Shown: positions 46,536 through 58,984, counted from the stretch's first letter. The stretch: 64,000 nt of DNA from Platycnemis pennipes (GCA_933228895.1 OW121854.1:59190609-59254608); one strand, 5' to 3'. Translations and numbers: made by a program. The notes: generated by a model from the letters alone, not told the origin.

Positions 46536-46775
46536 AATCCAAAGGTTGGTCAAGTTGTTGAGGGTAGATCTCAGAAAATACTAAGTCCAACGGTGTGTGA
46601 AATTCATGCATTAAGGTGGCAAGACAAGTTCCTTTCCCTGCCTACCCGCGATATCCCTGAAAGATCTGGTCTTCTGAAAATAGCAGTTTGGTTGTTGTAG
46701 AACATGTCCAAATGCCGCTCCCGGATACGATCTCGAAACATCTGTTCAACAGCCCAACGCTGCACCAAGTAGACC
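46536..46775 (-). mobile_element. tRNA-derived SINE, second family
   Basis: Shares with 56,495-56,750 the order 'aaggttggt', 'ttcatgcatt'/'ttcacgcattcagg', and an A-box region containing 'agcccaacgctg'. Its tRNA-like head is at the right (minus orientation). The B box is decayed ('ggatacgatctcgaaaca' on the plus strand). Confidence 0.55.
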
Positions 46776-47535
46776 TTAGACACATATAATTCATTTTCTC
46801 CGAATATTACTGAAATTTAAGTGCCCAGAAAATTTAATGGCACAGACTATTGCTCGGTTAAGTTTGGTTGGAAATTCTATTCGGTTAATTTCGTCCCAGG
46901 CTTAGGAATTAGTGGGGGTTGTGATGAAGGTTTCACGATGAAGGTTCAAGAAAAAGATGAATGTGATGTACGTTTCGTTGAGACGCACGCAAAATTACGC
47001 GTGTGAAATTTCAGCTTCGGATTTTCCTGAGTGAATGCTCGAACATATGGACAACTGCGATGGCGATTGCTCTATTTTCGCTCAACTTGCGGCAATCTCA
47101 AGTCCCTCGTCTGAATGTGCAGTTAATTGCCTCACTTGAAGCTGCCTCTCGGAGTGTGTTGCCGGGTTCGCCCACGGTTCTCGGCTCGCACGAGCAGCCT
47201 TCTGGGGCAGTGGAGGACGCTCGCGTGCCGCTTATCACGCTCAATTTGGCCCACCACCACGCACCATCGCGCCCCGTCCATTCCGATTCGACCCTTCGAT
47301 GCATGTGCATGCTGCCAGCGACATGCTTACGCCGTGCTCCTTTCCCAGGTTCCAACTCCGGGTTGGAGATTATTCTTATGAACGGCTTGACTCGTCAGGA
47401 GTCAATTCTGGGAGATTTTTTAATTTCTCTGGTGGAAATTCCGGGATATTCCGGTAAAAAAAAGTTTACAAGTGAATCTCTGATGTTTATTATGTTAAAA
47501 CTGATAACTTCAGGCTTAATGTTGTGAAACCGTTC
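46776..47535. other. GC-richer island with 174-codon frame, unassigned
   Basis: A plus-strand frame at 47,003-47,527 (174 codons) has no domain I recognise. Overlapping frames exist on the same and the opposite strand. It could be a composition artefact. Confidence 0.3.
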
Positions 47536-47539
47536 CTTT

Positions 47540-47720
47540 ATGGAAAATAAAAGGATATAACTTTGTTAGGTTCACTTGTATATTTCAATAGGCACCACCC
47601 GGGTTTCATAACATCTTCAGGTGACTGATCATGCATGCGTCTTATTTTATCACCAGTCGGGTGCGACAGTGAAATCGATCTGATGGTATTATTTATTGTT
47701 ATTTTTATTATCTTAGAGAA
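47540..47720 (-). mobile_element. Possible Penelope-like terminus
   Basis: Minus strand contains 'cacctgaagatgttatgaaa' followed by 'cccgggtggtg' and 'attgaaatatacaagtgaac'. The CTGAAGA...GAAAC layout enclosed by CACC/GGTG resembles the minimal hammerhead-type motifs found at Penelope-like element ends. No reverse transcriptase or GIY-YIG sequence is visible, so this is a weak call. Confidence 0.3.
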
Positions 47721-48680
47721 AAAAAACAAATATGTTGAAATCACCCTATAATCACTTTTTTATGGTGTATGTATTTTTGTGGGTGGGTGGTGAAAAATAT
47801 ACGACAGTAAATTTTTTTTAAATATATTTTTGCGAATCATCTTAAGTACAATGGTCCCACAAAGAAAACTACAAAAGAAACTAAGCCAGCCATAGAATAT
47901 CTCAATCATATAGCCGTGTAAACACAATAAATTATAAAGAATATAGCCTCATCATCAGCATATAAATCCAAAAATTGATTAAAACTTGCCCTTCAATATC
48001 ACCAACATGCGCTACTGACATGCAACTAGGGTACTACATAGAAACATGCTACACAATAGGGTCACATACAGCTACATGGTTAGAATCTACATACATTCTT
48101 CTTCGGCTTCTTTACATACTCCTCTCATTTCTTAAGTGGCCGTAATTTGATCTACAACATCCTTCTCCGGCACCAGGTTTCGAAAGCTCCGTCTTTCCTG
48201 GTCAAATTTTCCAATGGTCCACATATCCGATCCGTAGGGTAGGTACCACTGCCAAAACGGTATGCCCAAATTATCCCACGACATGCCCACGACGTATCCA
48301 ATTCACGGTATGCCCTGTATTTTGACCAGATTCAGGCTTGAGGCAGTGAAAGGAACACATATTCAACCCAAAACACTTACAATTTTCTACAGATTTCAAT
48401 GCCTTACACGTTTCAACTCACAGAGCCATCTTTTCGTTTATCTACAGGTACGAGATACAGTGTTTAAATGCTTAGCGAATTAAAAATACTGTGGGAAAAA
48501 GCGAGTGTTGATAGTGCTGTGTATACTTTATTTACGTGGGCAACAAACGAAAATAAATATATTTTGAGCCCAATCGTCGAGATATCGGAATAAAATTAAC
48601 ATTCCGTTTTATATTAGTTTCGGTAAAGAGATATTGGCGTAAAATATCTTATTTCATCACGCAGATACGCCGTTTGATAT
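47721..48680. other. AT-rich spacer, nothing recognised
   Basis: No supported feature. Confidence 0.3.
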
Positions 48681-49080
48681 CGTCCATCCCTTGGCTGGAC
48701 TCCATCCATGGGGAACCTCGTTATTTGGAGCTATCACGGGTGGGCCAAGGAACCCTTGAATCACAGCAGATGGCCCCGAATTAGTCCCTAGCCTTGGGGC
48801 GGAAGTGCTACAATACTCTCACGAAGCTGAAACCTCTTCCCCCTGCCTGCCACAACGGCCTTCTCTCTCCCCTCCCCCGCCTCCAGTTGCTCCCTACTCT
48901 CCCTTTTCCGGCGACCGACCTCTCTCCCTTGCCATCCGCTCGGCAGCCAGACCTCCCATCTCAAAGAAGGCAACATCGACAGGCTTAGACACGATCCGCG
49001 CTTTCCTCCGCCTGCTCCTTCTCATGCCCTCTTCCTTGGCCAGGCCCCTTCTCTAATCTCAATCTCGCTGATTGCAAAAC
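48681..49080. other. GC-rich island, no recognised protein
   Basis: C-rich plus strand with overlapping 62-83-codon frames on both strands. No domain. Confidence 0.3.
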
Positions 49081-49371
49081 CTTGGCCATGTTTACTGCGA
49101 AGTCGCCCGCGAACAACTGACTGTAGCTTTAGCCATAGGCTTGCGCAGACTAGTACGGATTCATCTATTTACATCTAAGACCAACGCATGCTATGGCTAT
49201 TTTGAACCTAATGCATGCGTGAAAAAGTCTAAAATCTAAATTACCTCTCCCAACTATTCATTTCCCCACCAAATTGTGATTTATCAATTATTTCCCCTCA
49301 TTGTGTGGGTAAATAGTGACATTTTAAACATCCCAGTTTTCGATTAAAACGCGATATGCCATATCATGCTC

Positions 49372-49720
49372 ATCATTGCTAATTTTTGATCAGAACATTG
49401 GTTTGAAGCAGCCTTCACCATTCGCCCATCAGCTAACCTCTTCATATTGTTGTAACTCTTCTAATGTATTCCTTCAATACTTGTCCCAAATATATGATTA
49501 TTAAATACATACATGAAGCCTTCCTTTACCAACCTTCCTGTTCACTTTTCTCTCGGTGACTGTCTTCATCACCCCATCATGTTTCAAGATATGGCCCATT
49601 AGGTTGCCCTGTTTAAGTTTTCAACGCATGTCTTATTCCACTCCGCTAAGCACCTTTTCATCTGTTATTCGGTATGCACATTTTATCACTATCATTTGAC
49701 TATAACACTACATTCCGAAT
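49372..49720 (-). mobile_element. RTE/CR1-like LINE 3' end
   Basis: Same family as 26,035-26,400: 'cagctaacctcttcatattg', 'catgaagccttcctttacca', 'cggtgactgtcttcatcacc' and 'gatatggcccattaggt' in the same order. Frame-broken. Confidence 0.7.
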
Positions 49721-50216
49721 GCTTCCAGTCTCTTATTTTCTGCGGCTGTTATCGTCAATACCTTACAGGATATACACATCTACACTGCAAGCGTGTGTTT
49801 ACAGCGTTACAGCCTTGGGTGAACTATCACCACTTGTTCATTTTAAATCAAAGAGAATAAAATATATACTTGCTGTATTGTAAGGTAAAAATTATAGTCC
49901 GTGCATGCTCTACCTACAATCAATTGACAGTGAGATGTCCTAGTTTGTCCGCAGGCATAATCTACCCTCCTTTAACAGTCCCTTTCTGTTCCCTCTCACT
50001 CTCATCCTTCGCTACATCCATTTCCGCCCGCCTCTCTAATCTCCTATGACCTTGACCGTCTTCGTGGAGGATCTGCTAGTGGTACAGTTAAAAGTTTGGC
50101 GGAAACCAGGCTCTTGAAGCTGAATACGATTACATAGATCGATTAATCGATTGCATTAAGGTGGGTTATGACTTGGGATATACTTATCTGCGCTCATTAA
50201 AATTAAAATTTGATGG
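49721..50216. other. Spacer, nothing recognised
   Basis: No supported feature. Confidence 0.3.
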
Positions 50217-50677
50217 AGGCACGTAGCCAGAATTTTGCTTCGAGGGGGGGGCCTAAGCCTAGGGTAGCGAGTGTAGAGTAACCTGAAACAAATCAGCTAT
50301 GCCCGTTCGGCCCTGACATGTTACAAATTTCTTCCCTTAATTTTCAGTGCTTGATATTTACTTGTACAGCGCCCATTTCTATCTCTTCGCACCGGTAATG
50401 TTCACTGCTTACCTTATTATGAAGCAGTTAATTTGACCGGCCCCGGAACATAAGTTCAACGTATTCATACATGCCAGATTGAAAAGAACAGTTGTTAATC
50501 ACATACATGCATCAAACTAGTAATCACGTTTCAATACCTTTAACACTTGACTTATACGCAGTGTAATCCGGATTATCATACTCAGTTAAAATCAGAACAA
50601 CAAAATTATTGGGAAAAAATTTCGGGGGGGCTGAAGCCCCAGAGCCCAGACTCCCCCTCCCCCCTAGCTACGTGCCT
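50217..50677. mobile_element. 461-bp MITE with G-run termini
   Basis: Left 'aggcacgtagccagaattt' and right 'ctagctacgtgcct' are inverted. Just inside lie 'cgaggggggggcctaa' (left) and 'ttcggggggggctgaagccc' (right), plus 'cccctcccccc' next to the right end. The interior is non-coding. I could not define a target duplication. Confidence 0.75.
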
Positions 50678-51027
50678 GATTAGATGTATAGATAGATAAT
50701 TACGCAGAGAGAATCAGAAGAAATTGGTTGTAGATTATATTGAAGCTACCATGGGGAAAATAAGATAGGTATTGCTGATTTTTTATTTTGTTGCATTCGT
50801 GAACAAGAAAATTTAATTTTTTTGCACGATTGTCAACATACTTCAAGTCTTTGTATATCTGTGGCGTCCATTCCAGTGGATGATGGCCTATAATTAGCAG
50901 CAGTTTCGTGTGAATATATTTTATTTCTCTGGTAGATACGATTTACAATTAAATATTGTCAAGAAAACCCATCATGTTGTTGCGAAAAAGTTATTGAATC
51001 CTTGGCATAAACGTATATCTAGTGATG
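50678..51027. other. AT-rich spacer
   Basis: May contain the 3' UTR of the LINE whose terminus follows; no coding sequence. Confidence 0.3.
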
Positions 51028-51085
51028 GTTCACCCCCTACCACACGCCATTACGGTGTCTTGCAAGGTTTAGAGTATACATATAT
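51028..51085 (+). mobile_element. L2/CR1-like LINE terminal motif
   Basis: 'ttcaccccctaccacacgcc' followed by 'acggtgtcttgcaaggttta' matches the terminus at 9,548. Confidence 0.55.
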
Positions 51086-51700
51086 AGTTGTGCTTTCACT
51101 ACGTCATTTTTTGGAGGTCGTTAAAGGAAGGCATGGGATGGAGCGTAGGAAATAATTTGATTAAGCAGGAGGGTAGGTTGATTGAAGAAATTACCTGGGC
51201 ACGGAGTAATTATATGGAAAGGATAATAATTGGCGACGGTATTGTGAAGGACGTGACATTTGTATAACGTTGGTTAAACGTGGAACAGAGAGAATAACGA
51301 TCAATTTGGATAGAATGATGATATGTATGGATTTTTTGGAGCTAACGGAGAACATAATGCGAAAGATAGTGGCATCCTACTACATGGGAATCCGTAGAAG
51401 TATTTAGATGAAATCATATCCGTCTCAACTTAGATCTAAACTGGTTACAAAATATTTTGTTAAGATACATTGATGTGGGTTGAACTGCAATTCGTGGAGA
51501 GTGATGGATATGTAGAGAAACATGGACAATAACACGATTAACGCGAACGATTCTATTGATGAAAATAAGAATCTCAAGATGAAGATGTTCAGAAACAAGA
51601 TGCAAGGTACACATCGTAGCACCATTGTGTGGTGAAAGATGTGTTGTCGTTATGTTATTACCATCAAGTTAAGTTGTTACAACGAGTTTGCAGAACTAAT
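51086..51700. other. AT-rich spacer, nothing recognised
   Basis: No supported feature. Confidence 0.3.
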
Positions 51701-51704
51701 CCTC

Positions 51705-51815
51705 TATTTTACCAGGCAGAATAATTCCAACGCTCGGTTTCTCTCTACCCTTCCTCCTTGCCCTTTCATTCTCATCCTTATACCTTTCCTCCCGTTCTGA
51801 AGTGCCAAACACGGA
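51705..51815 (+). mobile_element. SINE 3' fragment
   Basis: 'gctcggtttctctctaccct', 'tcctccttgccctttcattc' and 'cccgttctgaagtgcc' correspond to the 3' part of the SINE at 29,840-29,905 and 42,440-42,520. The tRNA head is absent. Confidence 0.55.
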
Positions 51816-51985
51816 TATAGACTTAGAAACACAGATATTCATGATAACAGCGTTAAATTACTCCATAATATGTTTTACGAGTCGTCCATGTGTTCATCTC
51901 CAGATTCAAAATAAATTTCTAATTGAATATCGCAAAAACCAATTTCATGTTGTATTTAAAAAAGGGATAGTTATAGTAACAGGCC

Positions 51986-52752
51986 GTGGTACACGGTGAA
52001 AAAACCTGTACAAGACCTTGTAACAAAAATTGAACGGAGAGATTTTAACAAGAAATTCTACAAGAAGTTGGTTGTTGGTCCTAAACGATCACAGATTTTC
52101 GTGAAATTGCACTCCAATTATATGCGCAGATATCGTTTTCTGCCGAACAGCTGAATTTCGATATCAGATGACGATAGTATTTTGAAAAATAATGCCACAG
52201 TAACTGGGTTACAATAATTTGCTACCATTAATCCTAACAATGATAAAATGAAATTATACCATTGGTTACTTTTACTCTTTCATTGGCTCATATAGCCCAT
52301 CATTTGTCCTCCAAATGCCATGTATGCTCGTTGCTAATATTTTCTTTTTGGTTCAATAACGATTTCTTAATTTCATTGATGAGGTTTAAAGTTTGTCAGT
52401 GCGTCTAACTCATCTTTCGAGAAATATAACTCTTCCAACGCCACCAACGAATATCACAATATGGAAGTAACAAAGAATATCACGATATGTACAATAAAAA
52501 TATAAGTTTTGCCACACTTATATAAATAAAAGTGATCGCAAAAACAGAACACCAACCTTATGAATACTATACGAACGTATCACTACCGACACATGTCATG
52601 CGCTGAAGCTGCGGAGTGGATCTTTGACGGTTTCATCCAATCATTTAAAGTATGGTCTAATTTTTTGCACAAGAAATTGTACAAAGACCTCATATAAGAT
52701 ACAATTTGCGCATTGAACAAGATTTTTTACAAGAAAGTTTACTGTGTACAAC
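51986..52752. mobile_element. 767-bp non-autonomous TIR element
   Basis: Left 'gtggtacacggtgaaaaa' and right (complement) 'gttgtacacagtaaac' are imperfect inverted ends. Inside them, 'tgtacaagaccttgtaac' and the right-hand 'cttgtacaatttc'-type words are also inverted. GGCC flanks both sides (51,982-51,985 and 52,753-52,756), possibly a 4-bp target duplication, though GGCC is itself palindromic. The interior is AT-rich and non-coding. Confidence 0.6.
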
Positions 52753-52756
52753 GGCC

Positions 52757-53160
52757 TTGGAAAGGGGGTGGTCGGGCCAACATTACCATGCACTTTGGTT
52801 ACATGGGTGGTCCAGCCTTCCGTTATGTTTGGAGAAAGATACAATTTTAAATTCATATCTTGTCCAAAAATAATAATTCTACACATTAAAATGATGAAAA
52901 ATAATAAATATGGCATATTTGAAAGAGGCCTTTCAAATAATTTACAAAAAAAGGATTCATTTATAGTGTTGTCTAATTTATGGGTGTCTTAGAGAAAGAA
53001 TGTTACGGAGCGTTATATGAGGAAAGGGTGGTAAAAAAGTTGAAAATGAGCGTTACGTAATGCATGAATGGCCCCTAATTAGTAAACTGTAAATAAAATA
53101 ATGTTTCCCCTTTCGATGGATAATCAGTTACATTTTTAGAACCAATTTTTTTTGAGTGAA
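52757..53160. other. AT-rich spacer, nothing recognised
   Basis: No supported feature. Confidence 0.3.
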
Positions 53161-53520
53161 TTTACCTTTTTCCTACATCCCTCCTAAATGTCTCCCTTTA
53201 ATTCTACCTTTCTTACGCTTCTCTCTCTTGTTCCTCCTCCCTCTCGTTCCTTCCGTTCCCACTGTTCCTCGCCGTCCCTTTCCTTCTCTCTCCCTCTCCG
53301 CAGAAGCCTCCCACCCACTTCCTCCTCCTCCATCAGACTCGGCTGAGATCATCCTCTCTTCAAATACATCCCTGTGGGAAGCAGGCCACCGGGCGAGTGT
53401 TTGCTTTGACCATCCCTTCACGTCGCCAAACGTAACGCGTGAGTGTCGCCTTTGTATGGACCATGACGGTCTTCTTCTCTTCGCCACGGGAACTGATTTT
53501 CGTTCTATTTAGTATTTTGT
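53161..53520. other. C/T-rich GC island, no recognised protein
   Basis: Strong pyrimidine bias on the plus strand up to 53,340, with 97-118-codon frames on both strands. No domain. Confidence 0.3.
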
Positions 53521-54865
53521 AGCAAAATGAGCGTGCGTAAATCATCAAAAACTGGGTATCTTTTGCTCGGTAATAAATGAGAAAGTCGAGAAACGTCTCT
53601 TTGTTCTTGCATACCCGGAGTAGTTGTGGTTTCTCAGGGGAGGTTACCGACATCTAAAATCATTTGAAAGTATACTCCTCCTTCTTTAACCCATTCTTAC
53701 CCAATAAACTCCCTGTTTTACCCATAAAAAGTAGTATTTATCATTCAACTTAACCATCTAAAACTTTGGTCATGAACAAATGAATCAATAAAACTTGAAT
53801 TCTCAGATCATTTGCGCCTAATAATTCGTTATTCCAATTTTTTATTGGGAACTCGGATTCCGCTTTTACATTCCTCAGCTTCACTCTCTACAAAAGATAC
53901 AGAATCGACAATGTATCTTCTAGGAAACGCATACGCTTTGCGAGACTCTCCCGTCAGGTTAAATGTCATGTCTCGAGTGTCGACTCAGATTCAAAAGCTA
54001 CCACTTTGGGATTGATTATATTCTCGTCTTATCCACATCCCATTCATGCCAGATATACCTTTGCTCTTCTCTTAACTGACGTCTGCGATCCGAGGAATAA
54101 AAGTTATTAATTTACGCCCTGCCTTAGCTCTGGTGTTCCATAGAGATGCCCATTCTCATCGTATATTGTCCGAGTAAATGGGACGCATTTCAATTTTGCA
54201 TTGAGTCTCAAATTTCTGCGATCGCTGCCAAGACAGTACTAATTTTGTCTCTCATTCCGGGAGAGCCTGAAGGTTTCTTCCCAGGAGGCATTTGTGTGAA
54301 TCGCCTTGGCAATCGTTTCGAAATTTTACCATCTTTGAATCTGAAAGGATCCTGTTTGTTTCCATATTACCGGCACATGTGTCGCGTTATCCCTCGTGAA
54401 TTAAGTACAATATTTCATGACGTATTCCCCGCGTAATATTTACGTCAGCGTCTCTTATTAGACGGAGCGCTCATCGTCACCCATTCGTTCCCGCTCTAGT
54501 CGTTTATTCAACGTTGTCATATCACACGAGCCGGGCGCCTCAAGAGAATTATAAATGACCGAAGACACGACAAAATCATTGTCTCGCAGTCTCGTCGAGG
54601 AATTCCTCCCCGACTCTGGCGTGGGAAGATGTATCATTCTTCCTCATTGTCTCCGGGTTAGCGGATGGTTATTTAATCTTATCCGAGTGCCAGAGACTAT
54701 TTGTCCACGGTCATTGAGGGCGTGACGGAGAAGTGCGGACGAAGATATCTAGCGTAAAGTGCTGTGTGGGGGTAGCGCTTTTAACTACTTAATTTCTTTT
54801 ATTCAGTAAGAGTAAGACCTTGCATTTGCCCCCATAAACTTTTCTAATTAAAGGTTTTAATTAAA
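53521..54865. other. Spacer, nothing recognised
   Basis: GC-richer at 54,440-54,780. A 96-codon plus-strand frame at 54,146-54,436 has no domain I recognise. Confidence 0.3.
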
Positions 54866-54869
54866 AAGA

Positions 54870-55110
54870 AGATTGGGAGATCAAAACGGCTGTATCTTGA
54901 AGCAATGCAGTTTGTTGAAGGCAGTCGTCGAGGAAAAGTGAATGGGAAGAATGGCAAAGGAAATCTTTGGTTGAGATACAGATGCGGAACAAGTGGTGAA
55001 CGTTGTGAAAAAGAATAATCTCATAAATATGAAGAGTTTGGCCGATAGGAGGATCGAATGGAGAGCTACGTCAAATCTATCTAATGATTGTTCTTGATGA
55101 TGACAAAGAG
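54870..55110 (+). mobile_element. RTE/CR1-like LINE 3' end
   Basis: Plus-strand copy: decayed 'GLMKAVVEEKVNG', then 'VVKKNNLINMKSLADRRIEW' followed by 'RATSNLSND', ending near 'tgttcttgatgatgac'. One frameshift near 54,950 and scattered stops. Matches the minus-strand copies at 26.1 and 59.1 kb. Confidence 0.75.
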
Positions 55111-56490
55111 ACTATCATGCTATTATTACTTGTAATCATCTATTTTCGACCGCTATATTTGAAGGATGTATTAAATATTCACTGCCAAAATGTCATTATT
55201 GAGAACTGGAGGAGAGAATAAAGAAGGATCTTGTGGTGATGGTGGAATAGCTGAATTTCGGGGAAGGAAAACTAATTTAGAGTTTAGTGTTTTTCTACCG
55301 GTCATGTTAGGTTTTCATGGGCCAATGCGACTCTCTTTCGTCACTAATAAACACTTTCTTGGGTTATTTTCGATGTCGGTTCAACATGCCTGATCCCTTC
55401 AGCCCATCTAAATCGCCTATTCTTTTTCTCTCACTTCTTAAACTATATTGCATTCTAACACCGACTGAAGCCTTCAATACCCTTAATTACCAACCGCCTT
55501 AATTACTTGGTCTATAATAAACAGCATCTTGGAATTATTATATTTGTGCATCTGAATTGTAGCTAATTCAAGTTTATGGGGAGGATGGGAAATATTCTTT
55601 TGAATGTCTCTTGCAATGAACCAAAAGTGGTTGGTCTAGCTGCTCTGCCACTAATTTCCTGGGTCCAAGCATAAAAGCTTAGGAAGGCCATAATATTTTG
55701 AATATTTTAAGTCCTGTTCAAATCACATTTGAGGAAAATGGTAAATATTATCCGTTGCTGACATTTGTCTAAAAGCTTTAGCGTCACAAGAAAAGCATCA
55801 AATGTCCCGAAATATATTATGCCGAAAGCGCTAAAACGAACATTTGTTTGATTATGTCATTTCATGACATTTATCTGTTGAACGTGCTTTTAGGCTCACA
55901 GAGTTAATTCACACCATTCAATGTGCAGAACAAGGACTAGGACACAAAGCAACGGCCGAAGGCGTTCAACTGGAACTATATGCATATCTATGAATATAGT
56001 CCCAAGTCCTTGCCTGTGAAATTGAACTGGCATTGCATGCCTATTGGGGTATCAGTAATGTTTCCCGACAACGATACTCTTAATTTTACATTCAGTCCTT
56101 AATTTCATAATATTTTCTTTTCATTTTATACCAATCAATTTCCCATTCTTCTATTCCCTTGCCACATTGCTTATTCTTCTTACTTCTGTCACAAAGGAAT
56201 ACGTCGGCAGTTATATTAATTCTTTTCTTGTGTGTTTTTGGTTTCCCATTACGATATGCAACAGGAAAAACCACAAATGCCTCCCATAGATTCAAACTCA
56301 GACTCACCATCCAGTAGCCCTCCGCATTACCTACTATAACCATTCGTCAAAACTTTTACCATCTTTTTTAATTAAAATTCGGAAGACACTTAACATTACG
56401 ACCAAAGTTTTAATAAGTCATTATTAGAATTCTGTTCTCTATTGGTAGGGTTAGATTTTTGGACATATTTCTGTTCCGTTTTCACTCAGT
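55111..56490. other. AT-rich spacer, nothing recognised
   Basis: No supported feature. Confidence 0.3.
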
Positions 56491-56494
56491 GTTC

Positions 56495-56750
56495 AAACCG
56501 AAGGTTGGTTGGATAGGTAAGGGTAAAGCTCATCCCTAACTAAGCCATTGGCGGGTGTAATTCACGCATTCAGGGTACGGGAGCCCGCTCCTTTACTAGG
56601 ACCACTTTCGATTCCCTACGAAGTTCTGACACTCAGGAAATCGCATCGAGAGGATTTTTGGCGGTTGTGTCCAAAAAGGCTTTACCCAGATTTGAACCAG
56701 TACCCTCCGTAGCCCAACGCTGTACCCTCTAAGCCATCGCGACCCAGTTT
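56495..56750 (-). mobile_element. tRNA-derived SINE, second family
   Basis: Minus-strand head 'gcgatggcttagagggtaca' (A-box region) and 'ctggttcaaatctgg' (B box, 56,686-56,698) at tRNA spacing. The body extends to lower coordinates and ends near 'aaggttggttgg'. Same family as 46,536-46,775. Confidence 0.7.
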
Positions 56751-56866
56751 AGACATCTTTAAAAATCACTTTACTTACTCCACGTGTCTATGCTATTACC
56801 GTCTCTACAGCTGCCAAAGCATAATATTTAATGTACTTTGTCTGGAGAGAAATTAGAATACAGAGA

Positions 56867-57105
56867 GGGGATCGATTGATGTGGTGACTCTGATATTGGC
56901 CTCTCATTCTGAGAACGCGGAATTGAATCCCGGAAGTGGCAGACATTTCTCCATTCAGTTCCACAGTTGCGATGTTGGACCGTGGATATCTAGGCTCCTG
57001 GATAAATACGGGCTGATGTCGACGCTTTCTTTCTACTCACACTTCCTCGTCCAACGATCCCCCACACAAACAAAATACCCAGACAGAGTAGGTGCAAGTA
57101 ATTGG
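56867..57105 (+). mobile_element. tRNA-derived SINE
   Basis: 'gatgtggtgactctgat' (A box region) and 'ggaattgaatcccgg' (B box) align with 42,252 and 42,293. The body has 'gctgatgtcgacgctttct' matching 'gccgacgccgggtttct' at 42,433. Confidence 0.65.
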
Positions 57106-57638
57106 ATATGACATGATACCGACGGTTGCCGCGAAAGGTAGAACCTTGGTAATGAAATTAATAGGGAAGTTTTATGGATATACATAAGGATGGGCGTGTG
57201 CCGAACATGCAAATAGTGTAAGGGAAGAACGGTTCAAAAGGTTCATAAGAGAATGAGTCGATTCTTCATGAAACTAAATTTCATTACGCGATCCTTTACA
57301 ATCTTTAACATGACTGGTACAGCGTAAATAATTGATCCTAATCTTGTCATTCAACGTAGTGAATGATATGCATGGTGGTATATTTCGTAAGTTTTACCAC
57401 TTGCTCAGTACGAATATGCTATCTGGCGGAGAAATACCGGGATTAATGAAGAACATTTTATAGTCTTTAATTAGAGGGAGGCCAACACCCTTAAAAATCA
57501 TGTAGTAGATAACCTGCGCTTAAAAAAACTCCTTGTTCCACAGGTTATAATAGATTTTAATGGAATCTTAAAATTGTTTTTTTTTCCTAACGTTGCATTA
57601 TATTATTCTCTTAAGATAAGAGTATTTTCCCCGTCTTT
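57106..57638. other. AT-rich spacer, nothing recognised
   Basis: No supported feature. Confidence 0.3.
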
Positions 57639-58785
57639 TCACACTATCCAAATACATTTCCTTTTCCTTCCTCTTCCTCGCTTACCCAGCATTCTACCTA
57701 CGATAGCGCGAGCGATAATAAACGAGCTTCGTGTATCCAAATAAAACTGGAAAACGCGCGTTTGAGAGCAGGTCGGTGTTCTTCGAGGAGGATCCCGTAG
57801 GCAGCAGTGAAGGAACAAATAGAAATTGCGCCCAATGAGTCGTTGAAAAATCCCCCAATTTAATAAGCCGCCACCAAATACGTGCATGCAAATTGGGAGG
57901 AGGCGTGGGGACGCGAAGGAAGGCGAGTGGGGTGGCCTAATGTCGCCGACATCCACCTCCCCCTCTCTCTTCCCCTCCCACCGAGCGCCCCGTTTGTTCG
58001 TGTGTGACCAAAAAGTTCCTCCGAGAGTTCGGCGGGTGGCCGGGCGGAGACATTGGCGGAGTCTCCTCCTCTCCCTCACCCCCCTTCGCTCTCCTCCCCC
58101 TCCCACGAGAGACACTCTTTTGATGATCTCCCCCGCCCTCCCTGTCCCTCTCCCCATCCCTCCTTTCTTCTCCCCTTGCCCCCAACCCCCGTGCGGCGTA
58201 TGGCCGGGCGGAGGCGTTTGCGCGTGGGTATTCCTCTTAACTGCGGATCAACATTCCTGAGCCGTCTCACCAGTCACCGCCAACCGCCCGACCTCCTCCC
58301 CTCCCTCTCTCTGGGCGCACACCGTGTATAAATGCGTTCCTCCCTTTTTCTTCCGCACAGCGAACCCCACTCTCCGCTTTCCCCCACGCCGACCATTCCA
58401 GCGAAGAGAGTGCGGCCCACGCGTTTGCTCTCTCTCTCGCTTTGCCTCTTCCCCTCCCTCCATTTTTTCCGCCTCATCCCACACGCTCCTTCCTCCGGGG
58501 TAAATGATTCATTTATTGTTACCGCGTCGCGCCGCTATTTTCATATAATCTCCGTAACTCACATCTCATTACGCGTCGATGTTAATACTCGTAGGAGGAT
58601 TAGCAACGACGGAAGAAGAATGGAGCAACCTCTACAGGAAGGTGTGCTTCTCTTCTTCCTTGTGTTCGCGATATCGCACCGCATTCTTCAAATCAGAGCC
58701 TTTATATCTCTTTCCTCCCACATCCTCTTTTATTTCCGAATTCCTGCGAATGATTCCCTCATTCATTTCACTTCTCGAGTGTAGC
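57639..58785. promoter_or_regulatory. Large GC-rich island with TATA-like element
   Basis: The longest and most GC-rich block in the window. Open frames cover all strands (up to 172 codons) but are low-complexity. 'gtgtataaatgcg' at 58,324 is a good TATA box, with C/T-rich DNA and 'ccgcacagcg' about 30 bases downstream. A promoter is therefore plausible, with any transcript running to the right, but no recognisable exon follows. Words like 'ggccgggcggag' recur near 58,038 and 58,203. Confidence 0.35.
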
Positions 58786-58984
58786 AATCGATCGCATAAC
58801 TGCGCGCCAAGCGTTAGATTTTGTTTCTTGTTCATTGCTCTCCATCCCCTCTGTCCTACTTTGAAGTAACACTTAACCATTATGTGTATTTTATGTTATG
58901 GATATAATGTTACGCACGTGAATTTATTAGGTGTAAAAGTGCTGTTGTGTCCTGTGTCGGCATTTTGTTTTTACTCCTTTGATT

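Noticed and set aside
47003..47527. 174-codon plus-strand frame
   Set aside because: No recognisable domain and overlapping frames on both strands; listed only as an unassigned frame.
57639..58484. Frames of 64-172 codons on both strands in the large GC island
   Set aside because: All frames are open at once, low-complexity, and none shows a motif.
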